DNA of 64,000 nt from Pleomorphovibrio marinus. Its GTDB lineage: Bacteria; Bacteroidota; Bacteroidia; Cytophagales; Cyclobacteriaceae. Below the pieces are notes generated by a model, which was given only the letters and a program-made list of their open reading frames with translations, was not told where the DNA came from and ran no database searches. Made by a program: the position numbers and the translations under genes. The stretch lies in the NCBI RefSeq assembly GCF_003347495.1, contig NZ_QCXY01000008.1:1-64000 (forward strand), read 5' to 3'. This document shows positions 27,412 through 35,576 of the stretch, piece after piece. How positions within the stretch are numbered: the stretch's first letter is position 1; every line of letters starts with the position of its first letter.

Positions 27412-28452
27412 ATGAAATTTCCTTTCTTAAGCCATTCCCGGCACCTTAGTATGCCATTCATTTTGACCTTCCTATTTGCCCTAGGGATTTCCTATTGTCA
27501 AGCTCAGCATGGAGAAAAGTGGCTGGAATTCAAGGGTGAAGACGGGCCAGGCAAGGGAAAGAAAATTGTATTGATCAGCGGAGATGACGAATACAGGTCG
27601 GAGGAAGGCTTACCGATGCTGGGCAAGATTCTGGCTAAACACCATGGATTTGATTGTACGGTTTTATTTCCGATTGACCCCTCTACAAATGAGGTTGTAC
27701 CAAATTACCAAAAAAATATTCCGGGACTTTCCCACTTAGAAACTGCTGATCTGGTAATTATGCTCATCAGGTTTAGGGAGTTGCCCGATGAACAGATGAA
27801 ACACATTGACGACTATGTGCAGGCGGGCAAACCCATCATAGGGCTAAGAACTTCTACCCATGCGTTTAATTTTGGCAAGGAAAGTAAGAGTTCCTATTCG
27901 CATTATCATTGGCAATCCAACAAGCCAGGCTGGGAAAAGGGTTTCGGAAGACGTATCCTTGGGGAGACCTGGGTAGCACATCATGGGAACCACGGAGTAG
28001 AAGGTACTCGAGCACTTCTGGACGGCCTGGCCTATGAAGACAAACATCCTATACTTAAGGGTATAAAAGACATATGGGTACCCTCGGATGTATATACCAT
28101 CAAGGAAATAGGGGATGACGCCACCGTGTTGGTGCATGGCATACCTACGGAAGGGATGCAAGCAGACACGCCTTTGGTATGGGAAAAGGCCCTGATGCCC
28201 ATAGCTTGGCACAAAACATATACTTCTGATAATGGCAACCAGGGGAAAGTATTCGCTAGTACCATGGGATCCTCTGTAGATCTAGAAAGTGAGGATTTAA
28301 GGAAGTTGGTGGTCAATGCTGCCTACTGGTGCTTGGACATGGAAGATGAAATTACCGAATCCACCAAAGTAGATATAGTGGGTGATTTTCAGCCTACTAT
28401 GTTTGGTTTCGATAACTTCAGAAAGGGCATGAAAGTTTCTGACTTTAAATAA
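27412..28452 (+). CDS. ThuA-like domain protein, secreted
   Basis: The ATG at 27412 gives 346 residues; a TTG at 27382 is less likely. A signal peptide ends near CQAQ. The body has a flavodoxin-like ThuA fold: KKIVLISGDDEYRSEEGLPML, DLVIMLIRFRELPDEQM, KPIIGLRTSTHAF, AHHGNHGVEG and MPIAWHKTY. ThuA was first linked to trehalose and sucrose utilisation through 3-keto sugars, and secreted versions are frequent in sugar-degradation loci of Bacteroidota and Planctomycetes. The exact reaction is unknown. It is followed 12 bp later by a ketose 3-epimerase-like gene, so the two are probably in one operon. Confidence 0.85.
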   Translation: MKFPFLSHSRHLSMPFILTFLFALGISYCQAQHGEKWLEFKGEDGPGKGKKIVLISGDDEYRSEEGLPMLGKILAKHHGFDCTVLFPIDPSTNEVVPNYQKNIPGLSHLETADLVIMLIRFRELPDEQMKHIDDYVQAGKPIIGLRTSTHAFNFGKESKSSYSHYHWQSNKPGWEKGFGRRILGETWVAHHGNHGVEGTRALLDGLAYEDKHPILKGIKDIWVPSDVYTIKEIGDDATVLVHGIPTEGMQADTPLVWEKALMPIAWHKTYTSDNGNQGKVFASTMGSSVDLESEDLRKLVVNAAYWCLDMEDEITESTKVDIVGDFQPTMFGFDNFRKGMKVSDFK

Positions 28453-28464
28453 ACGAAAATAACC

Positions 28465-29316
28465 ATGAATAAAATTGGATTTAATGTGCTGGCCTGGTCA
28501 GCAGAAGTATCAGATAATTTAAAACCAATCATAGAAAGGCTGAAAAAAACAGGTTATGACGGGGTAGAATTTTTTGTGGGAGCACCTGATGAAAGGGCTT
28601 ACCGGGAAATCGGCCAATTTACTAATGGGCTGGGATTGGAAACCACCACGGTATTTGTGCTGGGACCTGATGAAAATCCTATAGATCCGGATGCAAAAGT
28701 AAGGGAAAAGGCACTAGAAAAAATCAAATGGACCATTGATCGTTCTCATGACCTCGGAGCCAAAGTTATTTGCGGCCCCTTTCATTCTGCTTTTAGCACT
28801 TTTGCCCAGAGGGCACCGGAAGAAGCTGAGTACGATAGAAGTGCCGAGGTGTTGCATAAAGCAGGGGAATATGCCGAGAAGGCTGATATTTTGCTTACCC
28901 CAGAGGCACTCAACCGTTTCGAATGTTACCTCTGCAACACAGTGGACCAATTGGTAAAGTTGGTCAAAAAAGTGGATCACCCTAATGTGAAGGCTATGTT
29001 TGACACCCACCATGCTAATATAGAGGAAAAAAAATTGGGGGATGCTTTAAGGAAAATAGCACCCTATCTGGGGCATGTGCACATCAGTGAAAATGACCGG
29101 GGCACCCCCGGTTCAGGACATGTGCCATTCGATGATGTTTTTTCCACCCTAGCTGAAATAAAGTTTAAGGGGTGGCTTACTATTGAAGGTTTTACCCGAA
29201 ATGATCCCGCCTTTGCCAATTCCATAGGTGTGTGGAGGGAGTTTTCTCAGCCCTGGGAAATGGCAGAGAATGGTCTTTCATTTATCCGGGAAATGGGTGC
29301 AAAGCATGGATTATAA
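28465..29316 (+). CDS. Ketose 3-epimerase family TIM-barrel protein (D-tagatose/D-allulose 3-epimerase-like)
   Basis: 283 residues, no signal peptide, cytoplasmic. The four metal ligands of the tagatose 3-epimerase family are present with the family spacing: Glu147 (PEALNRFE), Asp180 (MFDTHHANIEE), His206 (HVHISENDRGTPGSG) and Glu241 (TIEGF). The intervals of 33, 26 and 35 residues equal those of Pseudomonas cichorii enzyme (152, 185, 211, 246). It should epimerise a ketose or keto-sugar at C3 using a divalent metal. In this locus it may act on a sugar released from the imported glycan. Confidence 0.88.
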   Translation: MNKIGFNVLAWSAEVSDNLKPIIERLKKTGYDGVEFFVGAPDERAYREIGQFTNGLGLETTTVFVLGPDENPIDPDAKVREKALEKIKWTIDRSHDLGAKVICGPFHSAFSTFAQRAPEEAEYDRSAEVLHKAGEYAEKADILLTPEALNRFECYLCNTVDQLVKLVKKVDHPNVKAMFDTHHANIEEKKLGDALRKIAPYLGHVHISENDRGTPGSGHVPFDDVFSTLAEIKFKGWLTIEGFTRNDPAFANSIGVWREFSQPWEMAENGLSFIREMGAKHGL

Positions 29317-29371
29317 ATCAGGATTGCTTATTTAAAATAAATTTTTGTTCAACAAATTAAAAACTTAGCAT

Positions 29372-30196
29372 ATGTCGTCTCTTCCCTTTCGGTTTGGTGC
29401 CGAGGTCTATACCTGGTTCATGAGTGGTAATGGAGAAACTTACAAGGGCCAACTCGGCCACATGATTGAGGTCATCTCCAAGGCTGGATTTACTGGTATT
29501 CAACCCATATTTACTTGGATGGGCCCCCTATCGGACCCAAAACTTTTGGCTGACAAATTAAAGGAACAACAAATAGACCTGGCAGCAGTGGCATTGGCGC
29601 TTGACTGGAATAATGCCAAAGAAACCGAGGATGAACGGGCGATTGCCGACAACGCAATCGCTATGCTTGAACAATTTCCAGGTTCAGTCTTGTGCACCGT
29701 GCAGATTCCTACAGGTAGGCATGACTTGGAGAAAAGAAGGGGAAATTTGATTGGAATCGTAAATGAAGTTTCCAAGAGAGCCCATGATAAAGGTGTGATC
29801 AGCAGTTTTCACCCCAATTCCCCACATTCCTCCATCACGCGTACAGAGGAGGACTATAAGGTTATTTTGGGTGGCTTGGACCAGGGTGTTACTGGTTGGT
29901 GCCCGGATGTGGGACATATCATTAATGGTGAAATGGATCCTTTGGAAAAAATGAAGGAGTTTGCACACCTTATAAACCATGTACACTACAAGGATTGGGA
30001 TGGAAATCCGGAATTTGCCCTAATGGGGAAAGGAAAAGTGGACTTCGCTTCCATTACTCAGTGGTTGAAGGACAGGGCTTTTGATGGCTGGATCATCTGC
30101 GAAGACGAAGGTCAGGAAGCCTTGGAGGATCCGGATTTTGTTACCCTTCATGACGGAAAATGGGTTCATGAAGAATTGATTCCATCTCTAAAATAA
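29372..30196 (+). CDS. Sugar phosphate isomerase/epimerase-like TIM-barrel protein
   Basis: 274 residues, cytoplasmic, xylose-isomerase-like barrel. Motifs: FGAEVYTWFMSGNG at strand 1, SSFHPNSPHSSI, WCPDVGHIINGEMDPL, HVHYKDWDGNPEF and GWIICEDEG, which supply His, Asp, His and Glu metal-site candidates. The pattern is nearer to IolE/IolI-type inosose enzymes than to the upstream ketose 3-epimerase, so the two are not simple duplicates. It lies 55 bp after that gene and 9 bp before the hydrolase. Substrate unknown. Confidence 0.85.
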   Translation: MSSLPFRFGAEVYTWFMSGNGETYKGQLGHMIEVISKAGFTGIQPIFTWMGPLSDPKLLADKLKEQQIDLAAVALALDWNNAKETEDERAIADNAIAMLEQFPGSVLCTVQIPTGRHDLEKRRGNLIGIVNEVSKRAHDKGVISSFHPNSPHSSITRTEEDYKVILGGLDQGVTGWCPDVGHIINGEMDPLEKMKEFAHLINHVHYKDWDGNPEFALMGKGKVDFASITQWLKDRAFDGWIICEDEGQEALEDPDFVTLHDGKWVHEELIPSLK

Positions 30197-30205
30197 GTTA
30201 AACCT

Positions 30206-31009
30206 ATGCCGATTATCCAAAGTAACGGAATCAATGTTTTCTATGAGGAAAGGGGGCAAGGAGCTCCCTTGTTACTGATCATGGGAATTACTGCCCCTTC
30301 GAGTGTTTGGGAAAAACATGTCGAGGAATGGGAAAAGCACTTTCGGTGTATTCTCATAGACAACAGGGGGGTAGGTAAAAGTGACAAACCTGCCGGGTCC
30401 TACACAACGGCTATGATGGCGGACGATTGTGCAGGGGTTTTGAATCACCTAGGCCTGGAAAACACCCATGTAGTAGGGGTGTCCATGGGGAGCACCATTG
30501 CCCAGCAGTTGGCTTTACGGCACCCTTCCTTAGTAGGAAAAATGGTACTCATGTGCCCTTGGGCAAGGTGTGATGCCAAGGCCAAATCTATTTTTTTGCA
30601 TATGAAGGACTGCAAGGCTAGGCTGAGACCCGAGGAATTTGCCACCTATGTACAACTGCTGATTTGGTCTAAGAATACTTGGGATGACGAGGAAGCTTAC
30701 CAACAATTAATGGAGGATCGAAAGAATGCGGCAAATGACCCTTCCCCACAACCATTAATTGGGCTAGAAGGCCAAGCTGATGCATGTATTAACCACAGCG
30801 TTCTGGAGGAATTAAGCATACTTGATCATCAAGTATTGGTGGTAGGTGGAGAAGTGGATGAATTTACACCTATCTGGATGACCAAGGAGGTGGCTGCTGC
30901 CATTCCCAAAGCACAACTACATATTTATCAAGGGAGCGGCCATGCTTTTCATTGGGAAAACCTTGAGAATTTCAATTATCTAGTAAAGAATTGGCTTTTA
31001 AATGTTTAG
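30206..31009 (+). CDS. Alpha/beta hydrolase (enol-lactonase-like)
   Basis: 267 residues. Motifs: LLIMGITAPSSVW (oxyanion region), IDNRGVGKSDKP, the nucleophile elbow GVSMGSTIAQQ (Ser about 95), VVGGEVDEFTP (Asp) and GSGHAFHWEN (His). This matches the 3-oxoadipate enol-lactonase-like branch, which hydrolyses lactones or esters. It lies 9 bp downstream of the second TIM-barrel gene and ends the tight operon. In a keto-sugar pathway it could open a lactone or remove an ester, but that is inference. Confidence 0.85.
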   Translation: MPIIQSNGINVFYEERGQGAPLLLIMGITAPSSVWEKHVEEWEKHFRCILIDNRGVGKSDKPAGSYTTAMMADDCAGVLNHLGLENTHVVGVSMGSTIAQQLALRHPSLVGKMVLMCPWARCDAKAKSIFLHMKDCKARLRPEEFATYVQLLIWSKNTWDDEEAYQQLMEDRKNAANDPSPQPLIGLEGQADACINHSVLEELSILDHQVLVVGGEVDEFTPIWMTKEVAAAIPKAQLHIYQGSGHAFHWENLENFNYLVKNWLLNV

Positions 31010-31152
31010 TGAGTAAATAAGTTTTTATATTCGGTAAAAAAGTAATTTTTTTTAAGGTGGCATTTTTTTTGAGGAATTAACAAATTGTTACTATTTTGTT
31101 ATATTTATATTAACAACCCAACTTTATTCTCATAACAAGACCATTTAGAAAA

Positions 31153-31914
31153 ATGACAGTTCGAGTTTCACCAAAAAAGATTTTTATCTTCCTTGTCGTA
31201 ATAATTTCGGTTTTATTACTCCTTAATTTAATTGCCATCTTTTTCAGTTCATTTTTTGGAAGTAATCTGGTCAGCGACAAGCTTGTTCAATTTTTCAATT
31301 TTGATCAGGAAAATAACTTCCCTTCATTCTTTTCAGCAGTAGCTATGCTAATTGCTGCATTTTGCTTGTTTGCCATTTACCTTATAAACCGTGACAAGGG
31401 AATGGAGTACAGGTTTATTTCTCCTTGGTTGATGTTGGCCCTTGTGTTTGTGTTTCTCGGCTTTGATGAAGCCGTTCAAATTCATGAATCATTCGAAACG
31501 TTGACTAAAGAAATATTCCCTTTTGCCCAGGCCTTTAATAGAGCATGGATTATTCCATATGCTGCGGCTTTCCTAATCGGATTGGTGATTTTTGTTCCTT
31601 TTTTCCTCAAACTTCCCCAATCAACCAGAAAATATTTTATAATTTCCGGTGTGATATTTATATCCGGGGCAGTAGGTCTTGAAATTGTTGGAGGATTGTA
31701 TGCAAAAGAGCACGGAACCAATAATCTTGGTTACGGGATGCTTTATACCATTGAGGAGACCATGGAAATGTTAGGAGTCGCCATTTTTATCTTTGGACTT
31801 GTTAAACATATTTGTATCATTGAAGATAAAGTAAAACTGAAATTTAAGGAGGACAAAGAAGCTGCCAAGAGTGATGTGGAAGCTGAGGAAGTGTACTACA
31901 GTAGTGGCTTTTAA
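31153..31914 (+). CDS. Six-helix membrane protein with acidic and His residues in its helices
   Basis: 253 residues with six predicted transmembrane helices and a charged C-terminal tail. Repeated acidic/His clusters sit at helix ends: FLGFDEAVQIHE, GLEIVGGLYAKEHG and TIEETMEMLG. Together these could form a metal or heme site in the membrane. I recall the DEAxxxHE pattern from uncharacterised membrane proteins in other phyla but cannot name a function. The 143-bp AT-rich leader suggests a separate promoter from the upstream operon. Confidence 0.6.
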   Translation: MTVRVSPKKIFIFLVVIISVLLLLNLIAIFFSSFFGSNLVSDKLVQFFNFDQENNFPSFFSAVAMLIAAFCLFAIYLINRDKGMEYRFISPWLMLALVFVFLGFDEAVQIHESFETLTKEIFPFAQAFNRAWIIPYAAAFLIGLVIFVPFFLKLPQSTRKYFIISGVIFISGAVGLEIVGGLYAKEHGTNNLGYGMLYTIEETMEMLGVAIFIFGLVKHICIIEDKVKLKFKEDKEAAKSDVEAEEVYYSSGF

Positions 31915-31976
31915 TGATTTTAGGCAATATTTTTTTTATTTCTGACTAATAAAAACGACTTTTCGGAAAAATCTAT

Positions 31977-33104
31977 ATGGAAACGATTTTCATTTATATC
32001 TTTCTTTCTCTTTCGGGCATATTTGTTGACCCTCCAGTAAAGTTTCAAAAACAGCTCATTGCAATGGAGTCCACCGAATCCGTAAATGTCTTTGATGTGG
32101 ACGGTGATGGTCAACTGGACATCGTTTCGGGTAATTTCTGGTTTAAAGGTCCGGAGTTCAAGGAGAGACATCTTGTGGGCCAAATCAAAAGAGTGGGGGA
32201 GTATTACGATGATTTCTCTACCATTCCCATGGACGTAAACGGAGACGGTAAAATGGACTTCATCACCGGTGGCTGGTTCGGGGGGAAATTACTTTGGAAG
32301 GAAAACCCAGGTGATAATGGAGAGTGGGCCATTCATGAAATTGAAGATACAGGGAATATTGAAACTAGCAGGGCTTGGGATGTGGACGGAGATGGTTTTA
32401 TGGAGATTGTGCCCAATACACCCGGAAAGCCATTGGCCTATTATAAGTTGCAGAGGGATGCAATGGGAAATGGTTTAGGGGAGTTTACGCGAGTGCAGGT
32501 TGCGGATACCCACGGTCATGGGTTGGGTTTCGGAGATATAAATGGGGACGGCAGAGGGGATTTTATTTTACCCAATGGCTGGCTAGAGGCACCCGAGGAT
32601 TTGCAGAAAGGGGAGTGGGTGCTTCATCAGGATTTCGATTTGGGCAGTGCGAGTGTGCCTATACTAGTGGTAGATGTAAATGGAGATGGACTCCATGACC
32701 TAATCGTAGGGCAGGCCCACGGTTATGGACTGGATTGGTATGAGCAAGTAAAGGAAGGAGAGCAGAGAAAATTCGTAAAACATAAAATAGACCCCTTTCA
32801 ATCTCAGTATCATTGCCTGGAATGGGTGGATATAGACAATGATGGAGAGATGGAATTGGTGACGGGAAAGAGGTACAGGGCCCATAACGGGAACGACCCA
32901 GGTGCCGATGACCATTTGGGGCTTTATTATTTTAAGTGGAATGGGAATTCTTTCACGAAGAACATCATCAGTTATGGCCCCTTGGGAATAGGAAAGGGTG
33001 CAGGGATATTTTTTGCTGTGGAAGACTTGAACGGCTCAGGTTTTAAGGATGTAGTAGTGGCCGGAAAGGATGGTTTAGCCGTATTCTATAATGAAGGAAA
33101 TTAA
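31977..33104 (+). CDS. FG-GAP/VCBS repeat protein, seven-bladed propeller
   Basis: 375 residues with a short hydrophobic N-terminus, so secreted or membrane-tethered. Seven calcium-loop repeats of the D-x-[DN]-G-D-G type are visible: DVDGDGQLD (from residue 40), DVNGDGKMD, DVDGDGFME, DINGDGRGD, DVNGDGLHD, DIDNDGEME and DLNGSGFKD, each followed by a hydrophobic strand. Seven blades make a complete integrin-alpha-like propeller. Such proteins bind carbohydrates, lyse glycans or mediate adhesion. No separate catalytic domain is present. Confidence 0.85.
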   Translation: METIFIYIFLSLSGIFVDPPVKFQKQLIAMESTESVNVFDVDGDGQLDIVSGNFWFKGPEFKERHLVGQIKRVGEYYDDFSTIPMDVNGDGKMDFITGGWFGGKLLWKENPGDNGEWAIHEIEDTGNIETSRAWDVDGDGFMEIVPNTPGKPLAYYKLQRDAMGNGLGEFTRVQVADTHGHGLGFGDINGDGRGDFILPNGWLEAPEDLQKGEWVLHQDFDLGSASVPILVVDVNGDGLHDLIVGQAHGYGLDWYEQVKEGEQRKFVKHKIDPFQSQYHCLEWVDIDNDGEMELVTGKRYRAHNGNDPGADDHLGLYYFKWNGNSFTKNIISYGPLGIGKGAGIFFAVEDLNGSGFKDVVVAGKDGLAVFYNEGN

Positions 33105-33199
33105 ATCTTAATGCAAGCGTAAAACTGACTTTACAGGGGCTTTAAAATTAAGCCTTACTTTGCAATACAATTCACTTAACATCGGTTTTATGGTCTCTT

Positions 33200-33452
33200 T
33201 CATGAAATCGAGGATGACGAGCACGTCACACACCGGGATGCCCCGATAACTATCGGGGAGATGCTAGATTCCCCCGAAACGGTTCCCCGAAACGGTTCCC
33301 CGAATCGAGTTCGGGGCAGGCAGGGGCAGGCTATGTGACCATTAAGAAACAATTGTAAACACATGAAATGCCCATGTTAGAGAATTCTCACACAGGGGGA
33401 TGATTAATCTGGGCATTCCATCTGACCGCTGAAAAAATATTATAAACAGATG
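33200..33452. repeat. Dispersed palindromic repeat, two units, inverted relative to the 3.4-kb block
   Basis: Unit one (about 33200-33361) carries GAAATCGAGGATGACGAGCA, a CCCCGATAACTATCGGGG hairpin, two copies of the 13-mer CCCCGAAACGGTT and CGAGTTCGGGGCAGGC. Unit two (about 33362-33452) is the palindromic short type: GAAATGCCCATG..GAGAATTCTC..GGGCATTCCATCTG..CGCTGAAAA..TATAAACAGATG. It is the reverse complement of the middle unit at 3539-3631. The last three bases supply the ATG of the phosphoesterase gene. Confidence 0.85.
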
Positions 33453-35030
33453 AAAAGAAGTAGTATTTTAGTATTCTTGTTTTTGGCATTTCAGCCAGTA
33501 TTTTCCCAACAAACCGCCACTGGATTTGTGTTTGAGGACTCCAATGAAAATGGGAAAAAGGAAAGAAGAGAAAGAGGAATACCTGGTGTAACGGTAAGTA
33601 ATGGGGTTCAGGTGGTTGTTACTGACGAAAAGGGGAAATATTCTTTGCCCGTGGGGGATGACAATATCCTATTTGTGGTAAAACCGAGTGGATATGCCCT
33701 TCCCCTGGATGAAAACAACCTTCCACAATTCTTTTATATCCACAAGCCGGAAGGTTCACCCTCCCTAAACTTTGAAGCTGTGGCCCCTACCGGGAAGCTA
33801 CCCAAATCTGTAGATTTTGCTCTGTATAAAGCAGAAGAAAAAGAAGATTTCACAGCCTACATTTTCGGGGATTCCCAACCTTATACCGAGGAAGAGCTCG
33901 GGTATTTCGCAAAAAGTGTCGTGGAAAAGGCGAAAGGGGAAGAAGGGGTAATCTTCGGGATCACCTTAGGGGACTTGGTCGGGGATGATCTTACCTTGCA
34001 TCCATCCTATGCCCAAACTGTCAGAGATATGGGACTGCCATGGTTTAACGTAATGGGAAACCATGACATGAATTACGATGCCAAGGTAGATGAGCATTCC
34101 GATGAGTCTTTCGAGGCTACTTTTGGCCCTGCAAATTATGCATTTAATTATGGGAAAGCCCATTTTATTGTTTTGGATGATATATTATATCCAGACCCCA
34201 GGGATGGGCAAGGCTATTGGGGAGGATATCGCAAAGATCAACTCGACTTTGTGGAGAATTATTTAAAGCTAGTAGATAAAAACTCCTTGATCTTGGTTGC
34301 CCAACATATTCCACTCTATCATATAGATGAAGGATCATTTAGGGATGCTGACAGACAAAGGCTTTTTGATGTTTTGAAGGATTTTGAAAACGTTTTGGCG
34401 TTTTCCGCCCATACCCATTATCAGCGGCACCATTTATATGGGCAAGAGGATGGGTGGAAGGGTAAAAACCCCTTTCATGAATTTAATGCAGGCACCACCA
34501 ATGGGGATTGGTATTCGGGCAAGCTGGATGATGATGGTTTGCCAGTTTCTACTATGAGAGACGGAACTCCTAAAGGGTACACCCTACTGGCTGTGGATGG
34601 AACCAATTACGAATTGAGCTATAGGGTACTTGGCCAACCCAAGGATCATCAAATGCATATTTTCCACCCAAAAGTGGTGGCAAATAACCGTGGAACGCAG
34701 GCAGGGATTTTTGTGAATTTTTATATGGGCCATCAGGATGACAAAGTAGAATACCGGGTGGGAAATGGAGAATGGAAGGAAATGACATGGGTGGAGGCTC
34801 CAGACCCTCAATTTTCAGCAGAGGTAATGGAATGGGATACCGCAGAAAATCTCATGCCTGGCCGAAGGCCTTCCAATCCCGTGAATTCAGCCCACCTTTG
34901 GAGGGGAAGCATTCCCACAAACCTTGGGGAAGGCCTGCATAGCATCGAAGTTAGGGCCACAGACATGTTTGGTCGGACTTACCAAAGCAGCAGTGAATAC
35001 AGATTGTCCGCACCGTTGGGTCAAAAATAA
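33450..35030 (+). CDS. Calcineurin-like phosphoesterase with N- and C-terminal Ig-like domains, secreted
   Basis: 526 residues. A signal peptide ends at VFSQ; an SdrD/transthyretin-like domain (about 20-120: GFVFEDSNENGKKERRERGI) is followed by the metallophosphoesterase core with FGDSQ, LGDLVGDD, MGNHDMNYD, VAQHIPLYH and AHTHYQRHH. The first motif has Gln in place of the usual second His, as in other members of this secreted group. A C-terminal beta domain (about 400-520: VEVRATDMFGRTYQ-like) ends the protein. Substrate may be a phosphodiester or sugar phosphate outside the cell. Its start codon lies at the end of an intergenic repeat. A terminator follows. Confidence 0.88.
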   Translation: MKRSSILVFLFLAFQPVFSQQTATGFVFEDSNENGKKERRERGIPGVTVSNGVQVVVTDEKGKYSLPVGDDNILFVVKPSGYALPLDENNLPQFFYIHKPEGSPSLNFEAVAPTGKLPKSVDFALYKAEEKEDFTAYIFGDSQPYTEEELGYFAKSVVEKAKGEEGVIFGITLGDLVGDDLTLHPSYAQTVRDMGLPWFNVMGNHDMNYDAKVDEHSDESFEATFGPANYAFNYGKAHFIVLDDILYPDPRDGQGYWGGYRKDQLDFVENYLKLVDKNSLILVAQHIPLYHIDEGSFRDADRQRLFDVLKDFENVLAFSAHTHYQRHHLYGQEDGWKGKNPFHEFNAGTTNGDWYSGKLDDDGLPVSTMRDGTPKGYTLLAVDGTNYELSYRVLGQPKDHQMHIFHPKVVANNRGTQAGIFVNFYMGHQDDKVEYRVGNGEWKEMTWVEAPDPQFSAEVMEWDTAENLMPGRRPSNPVNSAHLWRGSIPTNLGEGLHSIEVRATDMFGRTYQSSSEYRLSAPLGQK

Positions 35031-35053
35031 TTTGTGCCTACCTCAATTCTATT

Positions 35054-35096
35054 AAGTCCTGGCGGTTATTTCTGACCTTTGCCGGGACTTTTTTTA
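35054..35096 (+). terminator. Intrinsic terminator after the phosphoesterase gene
   Basis: Stem AAGTCCTGGC / GCCGGGACTT around a 20-nt loop, then a T run (TTTTTTTATTTT). Located 24 bp after the stop. Confidence 0.7.
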
Positions 35097-35126
35097 TTTT
35101 AGCATTTGAACCAACAGGATAACGCT

Positions 35127-35447
35127 ATGAGAACATTTACATTGGGGCGTTCCCAGGAAGAGGCCATTTCCCTTTTTCCCGACCGCAGCATCCGGGAGGT
35201 ACAATTGGGAGACCAGAAAATATGCGTGGCAAGGGATGGGGAATCATTTTTTGCCTTTGAAAGACTATGCCCCCATAGACTGGCAAATCTAAAAGAAGGC
35301 CAACTTAATTCCTTTCAAGAAGTCATTTGCCCCCTTCATCATTATCGGTTTGAGCTAAATTCGGGTAGGGTTGCCTCTGGAGATTGCAGGGACTTGAAAG
35401 TTTATAAAGCCGAACTTGATGAATCTGGGTTGAAAATCAGTATTTAG
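35127..35447 (+). CDS. Small Rieske [2Fe-2S] protein
   Basis: 106 residues from the ATG at 35127; a TTG at 35106 is an alternative. The Rieske ligands are present: CPHRL (Cys-x-His) and CPLHHYRF (Cys-x-x-His), 16 residues apart. It is a stand-alone ferredoxin-type protein with no signal peptide, like electron carriers for oxygenases or the NirD-like branch. No oxygenase gene is adjacent. It follows the phosphoesterase terminator closely, so it probably has its own promoter (TAGCATTTG just upstream). Confidence 0.85.
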   Translation: MRTFTLGRSQEEAISLFPDRSIREVQLGDQKICVARDGESFFAFERLCPHRLANLKEGQLNSFQEVICPLHHYRFELNSGRVASGDCRDLKVYKAELDESGLKISI

Positions 35448-35576
35448 GATCGATAGTGGGAGGTTTTTAGCGATATAATTTTTTGTTTTTCTAGTAAAGG
35501 CAGTAAATATATTGTTTCTTGGTTTTTATTGTAGGGATGAATATGTACATTTAAAATATCCAATTTCTACAAGGAA

